Below are positions 17,927-27,035 of a stretch of DNA of 64,000 nucleotides, one piece after another. Each line of letters opens with the position of its first letter. Positions within the stretch are counted from its first letter, which is position 1. Source of the DNA: Prevotella sp. UBA2711 (GTDB lineage: Bacteria; Bacteroidota; Bacteroidia; Bacteroidales; Bacteroidaceae); contig DEKX01000018.1 of the NCBI GenBank assembly GCA_002354095.1, positions 75,247 through 139,246 of the forward strand. The letters are read 5' to 3'. The notes under the pieces are model-generated. The model searched no databases. It worked only from the letters and a program-made list of their open reading frames with translations, and was not told the DNA's origin. The position numbers and the translations under genes were made by a program.

Positions 17927-18874
17927 CTATAATATACAAGCATAGCGGTCGACAACACCCAAAAGTCTATTGTCACCGTCAGCAACCAGAACGTTATGTA
18001 TTTTGTTCTTATTCATTATTTTCTGTATCTCAGAGATTTTCGTCTGAGGGGAAACGGTCTTTGGAGTACTGGTCATAATATCCTTGACCGTACGGTTGAA
18101 GAATTCAGCCTTCCACCGTTCCATAGCCCTACGGATGTCTCCATCGGTAATGATACCTGCAATATGACCTTGCTCAATGGCAACACCAAGTCCCAGTTTT
18201 CCTTTGCTTACCAAGATGATGGCTTCGCCGAGATTCATCTCCTGACTTAGGATGGGCAGATTCTCGGTAATCATCACATCCTGAGCCGTAGTCAACAGCC
18301 GTTTTCCGAGTTCGCCTCCTGGATGGAACTGGGCAAAGTCCTGAGGCTGGAAATGACGCTTATTCATCAAGGCAATAGCCAGAGCATCGCCCATAACCAG
18401 AGTGGCTGTCGTACTGCTGGTAGGAGCCAGATTCAAAGGGCAGGCTTCCTTTTCCACACTCACGTTCAAATGACAGGTGGAATACTTAGCCAACAGTGAT
18501 TGCGGATTGCCGCTCATAGCGATGATAGGAATCTGCATGTGCAACACCATAGGAATGAAGCGAAGCAATTCGTCAGTTTGTCCAGAATTGGATATAGCCA
18601 GCACGACATCTCCTTTTGACATGACTCCCAAATCTCCGTGGAATACGTCAAGTGGGTTAATAAAGAAAGACGGAGTACCTGTCGATGCCAATGTGGCAGC
18701 AATCTTAGCTCCTATATGTCCACTCTTTCCCACACCAGTCACTATCACTTTTCCACTGCAGTGCAACATTAAGTTGACAGCTTGTTCGAAGTTGTCGTCA
18801 ATCTTGGAAATCAGGCCAAGCACAGCTTCTGCCTCATCCTTGATGCATTGTATGGCGTTCTCTTTATCTGTCAC
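17927..18874 (-). CDS. kdsD: Arabinose 5-phosphate isomerase (KdsD/KpsF)
   Basis: Converts ribulose 5-phosphate to arabinose 5-phosphate, the first step of Kdo synthesis for lipopolysaccharide, in the cytosol. 315 residues, normal for the family. An N-terminal SIS sugar-isomerase domain (GVGKSGHIGAKIAATLASTG, then ISNSGQTDELL, then HPGGELGKRL) is followed by two CBS repeats (about 205-315). The start is GTG at 18874, overlapping the TGA of kdsA by four bases (GTGA), which implies coupled translation. Enzyme and next-step enzyme are thus side by side. Confidence 0.95.
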   Translation of the reverse strand: MTDKENAIQCIKDEAEAVLGLISKIDDNFEQAVNLMLHCSGKVIVTGVGKSGHIGAKIAATLASTGTPSFFINPLDVFHGDLGVMSKGDVVLAISNSGQTDELLRFIPMVLHMQIPIIAMSGNPQSLLAKYSTCHLNVSVEKEACPLNLAPTSSTTATLVMGDALAIALMNKRHFQPQDFAQFHPGGELGKRLLTTAQDVMITENLPILSQEMNLGEAIILVSKGKLGLGVAIEQGHIAGIITDGDIRRAMERWKAEFFNRTVKDIMTSTPKTVSPQTKISEIQKIMNKNKIHNVLVADGDNRLLGVVDRYACIL

Positions 18875-19638
18875 TTTAACTTACCAATTAATTGTTCTAA
18901 CTTATCTAATTCCAGCATGTTAGCTGCGTCGCTCAGTCCCTTGTCTGGGTCAGGGTGAACTTCAAAGAAATAACCTGTTGCGCCAAAGGCCTTGGCGGCT
19001 AATGCCATTTGGGGAACAAAACGTCTGTCGCCTCCTGTCTTGCCGTCAGCACCTCCAGGACGCTGAACGCTATGGGTGCAATCCATAATAACGGTGGGCA
19101 CAAATTCCAGCATATCAGGGATATTACGAAAATCCACAACAAGATTGTTGTAGCCCATCATATTGCCTCTTTCTGTCAACCAAATATCCTTGGCACCAGC
19201 ATCACGGGCTTTCTCAACAGGGTAGCGCATATCGAGCCCGCTGAGGAATTGAGCTTTCTTGATGTTTACCGTTTTTCCAGTTTTTGCCGCTGCAACGAGC
19301 AAATCCGTTTGGCGACAGAGGAAAGCAGGAATCTGTATCACATCAACAACCTGTCCCACAGGTTCTGCTTGCCATGATTCGTGAATATCGGTAAGCAACC
19401 TCAACCCGTATTTCGCCTTGATGTCGCTCAACATTTGAAGCCCCTTGTCAAGACCAGGTCCTCTGAACGATCTGATAGAGGTGCGATTGGCCTTGTCAAA
19501 GGAAGCCTTGAATATGATGTCGGTCCCCAGGTTTTGATTAATAGTCACCAGTTTTGCTGCTACTGTATCGAGCAACTCTGCTGATTCAATGACGCATGGA
19601 CCTGCTATAAACGTACTTTTCATCTTTGTAGTAGACAT
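18871..19638 (-). CDS. kdsA: 3-deoxy-8-phosphooctulonate (Kdo-8-P) synthase
   Basis: Condenses arabinose 5-phosphate with phosphoenolpyruvate to Kdo 8-phosphate. 255 residues, slightly shorter than the 275-285 of proteobacterial enzymes. Seen: FIAGPCVIES, the FKASFDKANRTS substrate loop, FRGPGLDKGL, LTDIHE, IPAFLCRQTDLL, TERGNMMGYNNLVVDFR and DCTHSVQRPGG. The first ATG (19638) is 7 bases after the -7 element, so translation starts there on a nearly leaderless message, or at the second ATG (19623, MKSTFIAGP). It heads the kdsA-kdsD-regulator-PLD-acyltransferase run. Confidence 0.96.
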   Translation of the reverse strand: MSTTKMKSTFIAGPCVIESAELLDTVAAKLVTINQNLGTDIIFKASFDKANRTSIRSFRGPGLDKGLQMLSDIKAKYGLRLLTDIHESWQAEPVGQVVDVIQIPAFLCRQTDLLVAAAKTGKTVNIKKAQFLSGLDMRYPVEKARDAGAKDIWLTERGNMMGYNNLVVDFRNIPDMLEFVPTVIMDCTHSVQRPGGADGKTGGDRRFVPQMALAAKAFGATGYFFEVHPDPDKGLSDAANMLELDKLEQLIGKLK

Positions 19639-19645
19639 TTTCCTG

Positions 19646-19653
19646 CAAAGATA
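19646..19653 (-). promoter_or_regulatory. Promoter -7 element of kdsA
   Basis: TATCTTTG on the minus strand. Transcription is expected to begin 4-6 bases later, within a few bases of the first kdsA ATG at 19638. Confidence 0.6.
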
Positions 19654-19717
19654 GTCATTTTCTGCAAATATTTTTAGTTTTTATCAAATAATTTGCATAA
19701 AAGTGCGAAAATTCTCA

Positions 19718-22054
19718 TTATTTAATATGTACGTCTTGTTGTGGGAAGGGTATTTCAATGCCATTCTTGTTCAACGTATCGTAAATAGTATTGAGGACAT
19801 CGCTGACTACATACGACTGCTTGGGGGCGTCTGCCCATACAAACATTTTCAGATTGACACTGGAATCGCCTAACTCGCCGACAACAGATTTTGCCTTCTT
19901 GGATTTGTCCATCCACTTGTGCTTCATCTGGTTGACAGCGGTATCAACCAGTTCGATGACTTGTTGCAAATTGCTGCCATAGGCTACACCATAATGAACA
20001 ACAGCCAAGACGTATCCGTGATTACGCGTCAGATTCTTATAGTTCTTTGTAAATAGTTGGGAATTCTGGAATGTGATAATTTCGCCATAAAGCGACTCAA
20101 CAACCGTTGAGGTGTAGCTGATACTGGTTACTTTACCCATTGTGCCGTCCACCTGAATCCAATCGCCCACCTTGATGCGACCAGCCATCAACGTGATGCC
20201 GTAATAGATGTTTTCGATGATGTCTTTAGAAGCAAAACCAATACCTGTGGACAAACCTCCAGTGACAACCATCAGCCAGGCCAGCGAAATGCCCAATATG
20301 CTCATCGTAATAAGGAACCAAGCTCCCCAAACAATGACCTGAATAACGTTCTTGCCCATCACTTCGCGGCTGGCAGCTGTCGATGCATCCTTTATTTGAT
20401 AGTGCATTCTCATTAACAGGAGAATGGTGTTGGCGGCATATTTGAAGAAGAACCACAAACTAACGACGATAGCCAACGATATGATACTGACTTTCAGATT
20501 AGAAAGATTGATAAAGTTGGTGTTGAAAATTTTCCAGCACAAGTCGCTTAGGTTGAAGACTTCGGCTGCCCAGTAAATGCTGACCATTACAGAGACAACT
20601 CCTGCGATGGGTAATATCACCTGATAGAGCAAATCGTAAGCCCATGTTTGTGTGATTGGTCTCTCTGCAAAATGGTGCCTGATGCCATATAGTTTGAGGT
20701 ATTGCAGCGCACAAGTAATAGTCAATATGCACGTCAACTGCATCATCCACCAAATCAGCATCTGTACGGCCATCAGTGTGTAGCCCATCCACGAACAAAC
20801 TACTGAGGTGATGAAGACGATGAGGGAAATGTAACTATAGAACATATCTGAACGAGGAATGTTCTGGTTGTGTCTTGTGATGACACTCCACTGCCAAAGG
20901 GCGCTTATCAGCAGAATAGGGGGCAGGAATATATTGACAACCTCGTTGGGTATCAGGATGATACGGAAGATGATGACCAGAAGACTGATGGCTAATAACG
21001 GCGTGTAAATACGAAAAGCGCTCTTGATTTGGTCGCCTTTTACACGTAACAACAGTGAGACGACAATGACGCCAAGCAACCAAGCGTAGTCAACCAATAA
21101 AGAAGATGCCATCGAGATGAAGTTCTGTGTGGAATTATTCATCAGGATGCCTTGTATGATGGCAAAAGTAATCGTGGTAGCAGCCATCACGATGAGGGAT
21201 TGCTTCTTTTTGAAATCCTCGGTCTTATAGCGTGCAGGCAACAGGAATTTGAAGAAGAGGAAACATAACGCTCCTACTATAATAAAGAAGATAATTGTGC
21301 CCAAAAACATTCCGAACACCCATTCAGAACTCCATTGTGACTCTTCTTCGTCAGCAGACTGGTTGAGGTGGTATTTCTTCTGCATCGTTTCTTTCATGGA
21401 TTTCCATCGGATACCAATGCGCTGTAACAGAGTAGGATAGTTTTCACCACCATTAATAAATATATTTTGCTGAATTTCGTTGTAGCGTTTGTTGGCATAG
21501 TCATTCAAACGCGACAAGCGTAAGTCGGTGTTCTTGTAAATCTGGATGTATTCCCCTAAGGTCTCACGATTTTCAGCTAACGAATTACGGATGCTGGTGG
21601 CTAAGGTCAGACAAACGTTCCTATCCGTTTTGGTTTTATCGTCCAGCATGCTTTGGGGCATAGCTTTCAAACTGACTATCAGCGAGTCGTAACGAGCAAT
21701 CTCGCCCTCGGCCTTGTTCATGAAGGATTTGAAAGGCAATTGCTGCCTGTGGAACTCGTGGTAAAGTTCTGTGGCTTCATGACATGCATAGGTGAGATCG
21801 AACACATACTCGTGTTTCTGCGAATAGAGCATCAGCGAACTTTGATTGGCGCGCTTCATGATGGAAATGAGCTGGTCGCGAATCTGTTCCCTCTGGATTT
21901 TGTTCATTTCTATCTGGTCTGACAATTCACGATGATAATCTGTCAGTTCAGTACGCAGAATCTGTAGTGTCTGGGGTAGATCCTTCTCTTTCAGCACAGC
22001 GTGTACTTGGAGAGTTCCTATCAATAAAATCAATATGAGGATAAGCTTCTTCAT
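19718..22054 (-). CDS. Large MscS-family mechanosensitive channel
   Basis: A 778-residue channel that releases solutes on osmotic downshock. A signal peptide (MKKLILILILLIGTLQVHA) precedes a periplasmic helical region rich in Glu/Gln (about 20-245). Roughly ten hydrophobic segments follow (about 245-620). The MscS pore and beta domain are at about 610-690: GGLSTGIGFASKDIIENIYYG, then GDWIQVDGTMGKVTSISYTS and the GEIITFQNSQLF element. A C-terminal alpha/beta domain ends in EIPFPQQDVHIK, matching MscS. It resembles the long MscK/YbdG-type homologues more than the 286-residue MscS. Confidence 0.9.
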   Translation of the reverse strand: MKKLILILILLIGTLQVHAVLKEKDLPQTLQILRTELTDYHRELSDQIEMNKIQREQIRDQLISIMKRANQSSLMLYSQKHEYVFDLTYACHEATELYHEFHRQQLPFKSFMNKAEGEIARYDSLIVSLKAMPQSMLDDKTKTDRNVCLTLATSIRNSLAENRETLGEYIQIYKNTDLRLSRLNDYANKRYNEIQQNIFINGGENYPTLLQRIGIRWKSMKETMQKKYHLNQSADEEESQWSSEWVFGMFLGTIIFFIIVGALCFLFFKFLLPARYKTEDFKKKQSLIVMAATTITFAIIQGILMNNSTQNFISMASSLLVDYAWLLGVIVVSLLLRVKGDQIKSAFRIYTPLLAISLLVIIFRIILIPNEVVNIFLPPILLISALWQWSVITRHNQNIPRSDMFYSYISLIVFITSVVCSWMGYTLMAVQMLIWWMMQLTCILTITCALQYLKLYGIRHHFAERPITQTWAYDLLYQVILPIAGVVSVMVSIYWAAEVFNLSDLCWKIFNTNFINLSNLKVSIISLAIVVSLWFFFKYAANTILLLMRMHYQIKDASTAASREVMGKNVIQVIVWGAWFLITMSILGISLAWLMVVTGGLSTGIGFASKDIIENIYYGITLMAGRIKVGDWIQVDGTMGKVTSISYTSTVVESLYGEIITFQNSQLFTKNYKNLTRNHGYVLAVVHYGVAYGSNLQQVIELVDTAVNQMKHKWMDKSKKAKSVVGELGDSSVNLKMFVWADAPKQSYVVSDVLNTIYDTLNKNGIEIPFPQQDVHIK

Positions 22055-22076
22055 CGTCTTCTTCTAAAATTTCGTG

Positions 22077-22084
22077 CAAAGTTA
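22077..22084 (-). promoter_or_regulatory. Promoter -7 element of the MscS-type gene
   Basis: TAACTTTG on the minus strand, 22 bases before the start codon at 22054. It lies 45 bases from the divergent element of the sugar kinase gene. Confidence 0.6.
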
Positions 22085-22128
22085 GAAAAAATATTTCAAA
22101 ACTCATTTCATCTTTCTCAATTATTTCG

Positions 22129-22136
22129 TATCTTTG
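22129..22136 (+). promoter_or_regulatory. Promoter -7 element of the BadF-type kinase
   Basis: TATCTTTG, 25 bases before the ATG at 22162. No convincing TTTG is seen at the -33 position. Confidence 0.55.
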
Positions 22137-22161
22137 CAAAAAATTAGAATATCAAGACCAA

Positions 22162-23076
22162 ATGAAACTTATAGCTGATAGCGGAAGTACCAAAACCGAT
22201 TGGACACTCCTTCACGATGGAGACAGACATTCTGACAGTATTATTGTAGCTACGTTTACAACACAAGGCATCACTCCTATTCACCAGTCGCCAGCTGACA
22301 TTCGCCAGATACTGGGGCAGGAAATGATGCCGCACTTGTCAACATTCCCTCGTGCGCAACTTATTAATTCGGGTGTATTGGAAACGCCACTTCTTTCTAA
22401 TACTCAAGTATATTTCTACGGCAGTGGATGTACGCCGGCTCATGCTCCTATGATGAAACAGATATTGAGCGAGTTCTTCTCACCGCAGAATGTGGAAGTG
22501 CACAGCGATCTGATGGCTGCGGCTCGTGCTCTTTGCCAACAGGATGCGGGTATAGCTTGTATTCTTGGTACAGGAGCAAACTCATGCCTTTACGATGGCG
22601 AAAAAATTATACAGAACACACCTCCCCTCGGATACATCCTTGGCGACGAGGGAAGTGGTGCCGTTCTTGGCAAATTGTTTATGAATGCCATCTTCAAAGA
22701 CCCTGCGTTCTCTGATGTCAGAGATGCCTATTTAAAAGAAACCAAGTTGACGATGCCTGCTATTATCAATAAAGTGTATAGGGAGCCACTTGCCAACCGA
22801 TTCCTGGCCTCCACTTCTACCTTTATCCATCAGCATCTTGACTTTGAACCATTACGACAAATGGTGGTTGATAATTTCCGCTTGTTCTTTCAGCGGAATG
22901 TTCAGCAATATCAGCGTCATGACCTGTCCATTCATGCTATCGGAAGTATCGCACATTATTTCCAAGAAGAATTGGCTGAAGCTGCATGTAAAGAAAATTT
23001 TGCACTCGGAACCATCTTGCGTACCCCTATGGAGGGTCTGATAAGCTATCATCAAAAAGAGGGGAAAAATTGCTAG
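22162..23076 (+). CDS. BadF/BadG/BcrA/BcrD-type ATPase, probable amino-sugar kinase
   Basis: A cytosolic 304-residue member of the acetate/sugar-kinase/Hsp70 fold. Seen: phosphate loop ADSGSTKTDW at 5-14, the second phosphate motif ACILGTGANSCLYDG near 132, and LGDEGSGAVLGK near 155. This combination is that of N-acetylglucosamine/N-acetylmuramate kinases rather than the dehydratase activators, because the iron-sulfur cysteines of the latter are absent. The substrate is inferred. It lies upstream of the mannan genes on the same strand but a separate promoter lies between. Confidence 0.75.
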   Translation: MKLIADSGSTKTDWTLLHDGDRHSDSIIVATFTTQGITPIHQSPADIRQILGQEMMPHLSTFPRAQLINSGVLETPLLSNTQVYFYGSGCTPAHAPMMKQILSEFFSPQNVEVHSDLMAAARALCQQDAGIACILGTGANSCLYDGEKIIQNTPPLGYILGDEGSGAVLGKLFMNAIFKDPAFSDVRDAYLKETKLTMPAIINKVYREPLANRFLASTSTFIHQHLDFEPLRQMVVDNFRLFFQRNVQQYQRHDLSIHAIGSIAHYFQEELAEAACKENFALGTILRTPMEGLISYHQKEGKNC

Positions 23077-23083
23077 CAGGCGT

Positions 23084-23099
23084 GGAAAAAATTTTTTCC
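23084..23099. other. Perfect A6T6 palindrome upstream of the mannanase promoter
   Basis: GGAAAAAATTTTTTCC is a perfect 16-bp palindrome without loop, 17 bases before the -33 element of the GH5 gene. A6T6 tracts are rigid or bent. It may be a protein site, or the weak end of the kinase transcript. Confidence 0.6.
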
Positions 23100-23116
23100 T
23101 AGTTAGGGCGCAAATT

Positions 23117-23148
23117 TTTGGTAGTTTCAAAGTTTTACATTACCTTTG
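23117..23148 (+). promoter_or_regulatory. Promoter of the GH5 mannanase gene
   Basis: TTTG at 23117-23120 and TACCTTTG at 23141-23148 with 20 bases between: a good Bacteroidetes match. The start codon is at 23201, leaving a leader of about 48 bases. Confidence 0.75.
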
Positions 23149-23200
23149 CAGCATCATGCTGAAAAATGTATAAGAAATTGAATTAAGAACCAATACTAAC

Positions 23201-24493
23201 ATGAAAAAACTATTGCTACTAATGATGACTGCCACGATGGTGGTCGCCTGTCAACAGAAACAGAGTGTTGAGAGGGAGTTTGTTCGAGTGCAAGATGGTC
23301 ACTTTATGCGTGGTGACCGTCCCTATTATTACGTGGGCACCAATTTCTGGTATGGTGCTATCCTTGGCTCTGAAGGTCAGGGCGGCGATCGTGCCCGTTT
23401 GGGTCGTGAGTTGGACGCTATGAAACGTATGGGTATCGACAACCTTCGTATTCTGGTAGGCTCAGATGGCGAGCGAGGCGTGAAGACGAAGGTAGAGCCT
23501 ACACTCCAGATTTCCCCAGGTGTGTATAATGATACGATTTTGGCAGGTCTTGACTATCTGCTGATGGAGATGGGAAAGCGTGATATGGTGGCTGTGCTCT
23601 ATCTGAATAATTCATGGGAATGGAGTGGGGGTTATGGTTTCTATCTCGAACATGCTGGTGAAGGTAAGCAACCTCGTCCTGACGAAGTAGGCTATTCTGC
23701 TTTCATGCAGGCTATGAGTAAATACGCGACGAATGAAAAGGCGCATCAGTTGTTCTACGACTATGTGAAGTTTATTATCAGTAGAACCAATCGCTATACA
23801 GGTTTGAAATATACAGAAGACCCGGCTATCATGTCTTGGCAGATAGGCAACGAGCCTCGTGCTTTCTCTAAAGAGGCTTTGCCTGCATTTGAAAAATGGC
23901 TCGCTGAGGCTTCTGCGCTGATTCGCTCTTTGGATAAGAACCATTTGATTTCTGTTGGTAGTGAAGGTTCTTGGGGATGTGAAAACGATTTAGGCGCCTG
24001 GACACGCATTTGTGCAGACAAGAACATCGATTATTGCAATGTCCACCTGTGGCCTTATAACTGGGGATGGGCTAAGCCTGATTCTCTCATAGAACATCTG
24101 CCTAAAGCATGCGAGAATACCAAAAAGTATATTGACGAGCATTTGGCTGTATGCGACAGTTTGGGAAAACCACTTGTCATGGAGGAATTCGGTTATCCAC
24201 GTGATGGTTTCAAGTTTAGTTTGGATACCCCGACTAAGGGTCGTGACGGCTATTATGAATATGTGTTCTCTCTCGTAGCTGATAACGCAGAATGTGGCGG
24301 TAAGTTTGCCGGTTGTAATTTCTGGGGTTGGGGCGGTTTTGCTGTTCCTAAGCACGAACAGTGGCAAGTGGGCGATCCCTATACCAACGACCCTGCTCAG
24401 GAAGCGCAAGGATTAAATTCTGTCTTTGCTACCGATACCACTACTCTGGACGTGATACGTACACAAGTGGACAGAATGAGTCGTGTGAAATAG
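23201..24493 (+). CDS. GH5 endo-beta-1,4-mannanase lipoprotein
   Basis: Cuts internal mannan links at the cell surface or in the periplasm. 430 residues. Lipobox VVAC with Cys17. A (beta/alpha)8 barrel follows: DNLRILVGSDGE, the acid/base Glu218 in WQIGNEPRAF, YCNVHLWPYNWGW, and the nucleophile Glu329 in VMEEFGYPRDG. The GTNFWYGAILG opening and the NEPRAF motif fit the mannanase subfamily (GH5_7). First gene of the mannan cluster. It is 109 bases from the esterase gene, which has its own promoter. Confidence 0.9.
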   Translation: MKKLLLLMMTATMVVACQQKQSVEREFVRVQDGHFMRGDRPYYYVGTNFWYGAILGSEGQGGDRARLGRELDAMKRMGIDNLRILVGSDGERGVKTKVEPTLQISPGVYNDTILAGLDYLLMEMGKRDMVAVLYLNNSWEWSGGYGFYLEHAGEGKQPRPDEVGYSAFMQAMSKYATNEKAHQLFYDYVKFIISRTNRYTGLKYTEDPAIMSWQIGNEPRAFSKEALPAFEKWLAEASALIRSLDKNHLISVGSEGSWGCENDLGAWTRICADKNIDYCNVHLWPYNWGWAKPDSLIEHLPKACENTKKYIDEHLAVCDSLGKPLVMEEFGYPRDGFKFSLDTPTKGRDGYYEYVFSLVADNAECGGKFAGCNFWGWGGFAVPKHEQWQVGDPYTNDPAQEAQGLNSVFATDTTTLDVIRTQVDRMSRVK

Positions 24494-24528
24494 AAATTAT
24501 TTTAATTATTCGAGATAAAAAAAGAAAG

Positions 24529-24562
24529 TTTGGCAATTATTAAAAAAATAATGCTAACTTTG
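24529..24562 (+). promoter_or_regulatory. Promoter of the esterase-to-phosphatase operon
   Basis: TTTG at 24529-24532 and TAACTTTG at 24555-24562, 22 bases apart. It lies between the GH5 and CE7 genes and can drive the six tightly spaced genes from 24603 to 32382 separately from GH5. Confidence 0.7.
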
Positions 24563-24602
24563 CAAGCGATTATTACTACAGTTAAAACTATTTTGTAAGA
24601 CT

Positions 24603-25895
24603 ATGAAACGTATTGAGACATTATTGCTGTTGTTGACAACCTGTCTGTTGGCTATGCAGGCACAGATACGTGGTAGTGAGATTCAGGTAAATGTTGTGCC
24701 TGACCATCAGGATTGGCAATATACTGTTGGCGAGACAGCAACATTTCAAATCAGTGTAACGCGTTCTGCCACATTATTAAATAATGTAACTGTCGATTAC
24801 GAAGCAGGCCCTGAGATGTATCAGGACGTGAAGAAACAGAAAGTAGTACTGAAAGATGGTACTTTGACTTTGAAAGGCAAAATGACCAAGCCTGGTTTCT
24901 ATCGCGTAGATGTAAAAGCGTATGTGGACGGAAAGGAATATAAAGGGGCATGTGGAGCAGCCTTCTCACCAGAGAAGTTGCAACCAACAACCGTCATGCC
25001 TAACGACTTTGAGGAGTTCTGGACAAAATCTATCGCAGAAGCCCGTAAAGTTGATTTGAACCCAACCAAGCGGCTGTTGCCTGAGCGTTGCACAAAGGAT
25101 GTAAACGTCTATGAGGTGTCGTTCCAAAATATTCAAGGGAACTATCGTACTTATGGAATTCTTTGCGTCCCCGTCAAGGAAGGCAAATATCCGGCATTGC
25201 TGAGAGTGCCTGGGGCTGGCGTTCGTCCTTATGGTGGCGATGTTTATACAGCCTCGCAGGGTGCTATCACTCTGGAAATCGGTATTCATGGTATTCCTGT
25301 CACAATGGAGCAGAAGGTCTATGACGACGTCTTCAATGGCGCCTTAATGGGCTATTGGGAATTCAATATGGATGATCGTGATAAGATGTACTATAAGCGT
25401 GTCATCATCGGATGTATTCGAGCCCTTGACTATATAGCCGAATACACCCCTTGGAACCATCAAGAACTGGGTGTGTCTGGTTCGAGTCAAGGTGGATTCC
25501 TTACACTCGCCACAGCCGCACTCGATAAGCGTATTACCTTCTATGCTCCTGTGCATGCAGCCCTTTGCGACCATACTGCTTCATTGCAGGGTGTTGCTTG
25601 TGGTTGGCCCCATTATTTCTATTGGAACAAAGGGAAAGGACAGGAGAAAAAGATAGAGGTATCACGTTATTATGACGGTGTCAATTTTGCTCGACTGATT
25701 ACTGATCAGCAGAAAGGTTGGTTCTCGTTTGGTTATAATGATGATGTGGTGCCCCCCACAACTGCATGGGCAACCTATAATACGGTGAAAGGGCCTAAAG
25801 AAATAAAGCCCTATCAGGCCACATGGCACTTTTGGTTTCAAGAGCAGTGGGATGAGTGGGAAAACTGGATGTTGAAACAAATGCATTTGAAATAA
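24603..25895 (+). CDS. CE7/AXE1-type acetyl esterase, probably acting on acetylated mannan
   Basis: A 430-residue exported alpha/beta hydrolase. A signal peptide ends near MQAQ (about 21). An N-terminal beta-sandwich of about 110 residues precedes the AXE1 (CE7) domain. The catalytic triad is visible: Ser in GSSQGGFL (about 297-304), Asp in GYNDDVVPPTTAW, and His in ATWHFWFQ. CE7 enzymes remove acetyl groups from sugars. Because it is embedded in a mannan operon, acetylated galacto- or glucomannan fragments are the likely substrate, although the family is best known for xylan and cephalosporins. Only 4 bases separate it from the GH26 gene. Confidence 0.8.
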   Translation: MKRIETLLLLLTTCLLAMQAQIRGSEIQVNVVPDHQDWQYTVGETATFQISVTRSATLLNNVTVDYEAGPEMYQDVKKQKVVLKDGTLTLKGKMTKPGFYRVDVKAYVDGKEYKGACGAAFSPEKLQPTTVMPNDFEEFWTKSIAEARKVDLNPTKRLLPERCTKDVNVYEVSFQNIQGNYRTYGILCVPVKEGKYPALLRVPGAGVRPYGGDVYTASQGAITLEIGIHGIPVTMEQKVYDDVFNGALMGYWEFNMDDRDKMYYKRVIIGCIRALDYIAEYTPWNHQELGVSGSSQGGFLTLATAALDKRITFYAPVHAALCDHTASLQGVACGWPHYFYWNKGKGQEKKIEVSRYYDGVNFARLITDQQKGWFSFGYNDDVVPPTTAWATYNTVKGPKEIKPYQATWHFWFQEQWDEWENWMLKQMHLK

Positions 25896-25899
25896 AGTT

Positions 25900-27018
25900 A
25901 TGAAAAAGATTTTTGCTATAGCAATCGCAGCAATCGCTATTGTTGCTTGTACAGGACAAAAGAAAGCAGAAGTTGAACAGACAAAGGCTCAGCAATTGTT
26001 GAGTCGTCTGGATTCTCTCCAGAAGCGAGGCATCATGTTTGGTCATCAGGACGATCCGATGTATGGTCTTACATGGGAGTATGACAAAGATTCCAGTGAT
26101 GTGAAAAACGTGTGTGGTGACTATCCTGCCATCATGGGCTTCGACCTCGGAGGCATCGAGATGGGCGACAAGAAAAACTTGGATAGTGTGCCTTTTACGC
26201 GTATGACGGAAGAGGTGAAGAATCACTATCGCCGTGGTGGTATCATCACGTTGAGCTGGCATCCTCGTAATCCTGTTACAACGATTGATGGCGGCGGATG
26301 GGCTGGACAGAAATTCCCAGAGGGAACAGCTTGGGACGTTACCGACTCTGCTGTTGTCAAGAAAATATTGCCTGGTGGCGAGTTCCATGAGAAGTTTGAA
26401 GGATGGATGCAGCGAGTATCTGATTTCCTCGCTACGCTGACAGACGATAATGGACAGAAAATTCCTATCATCTTCCGTCCTTGGCACGAGAATTCTGGTT
26501 CTTGGTTCTGGTGGGGTGAGAAATTGTGCACTGTTGAGGAGTACAAGGCTCTCTGGAATATGTTGCAAGATAAACTGAAAGCAGATGGTTTCGACAATTT
26601 GGTATGGTCTTATTCTCCTGGTATGCAGGACAACCTGACTGCTGAGCGTTTGATGGATCGCTACCCTGGTGACAATCGAGTAGATATGCTGGGCTTGGAT
26701 GGCTATCAGTGGACTCCTGAAGAGAAAGATAAGTTTATCGAACGCGGTAAACAAAACCTGACCGTGCTCTGCGAGGTGGCAAAAGCACATAACTTGATTC
26801 CTGCGCTGACAGAGTGTGGCATGAAGAATCTTACAGAACCAACGTGGTGGACTTCAACGCTGTTACCAACAGTAGAGGGCTTCCCCATTAGTTATCTGCT
26901 CGTTTGGCGTAACTATAAGGATGAGTGGTTTGGACCTTCACCTTCAAAGCCCGATGCTCAGTACTTTAAGGACTTTTATGCCAATGACAAGATTCTCTTT
27001 TCAAAAGATATTAAATAG
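25900..27018 (+). CDS. GH26 beta-mannanase lipoprotein (mannobiose-forming type)
   Basis: A 372-residue lipoprotein with lipobox IVAC, Cys17. GH26 signatures: GHQDDPMYG, DLGGIE, LSWHPRNP, the acid/base Glu197 in FRPWHENSGSWFWWG, and the nucleophile Glu305 in PALTECGMKN. The B. fragilis enzyme ManA of the same gene context releases mannobiose from mannan chain ends; that mode is inferred here from neighbours. It sits 17 bases before the phosphorylase gene. Confidence 0.93.
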   Translation: MKKIFAIAIAAIAIVACTGQKKAEVEQTKAQQLLSRLDSLQKRGIMFGHQDDPMYGLTWEYDKDSSDVKNVCGDYPAIMGFDLGGIEMGDKKNLDSVPFTRMTEEVKNHYRRGGIITLSWHPRNPVTTIDGGGWAGQKFPEGTAWDVTDSAVVKKILPGGEFHEKFEGWMQRVSDFLATLTDDNGQKIPIIFRPWHENSGSWFWWGEKLCTVEEYKALWNMLQDKLKADGFDNLVWSYSPGMQDNLTAERLMDRYPGDNRVDMLGLDGYQWTPEEKDKFIERGKQNLTVLCEVAKAHNLIPALTECGMKNLTEPTWWTSTLLPTVEGFPISYLLVWRNYKDEWFGPSPSKPDAQYFKDFYANDKILFSKDIK

Positions 27019-27035
27019 TATAAAACGATAAAACT

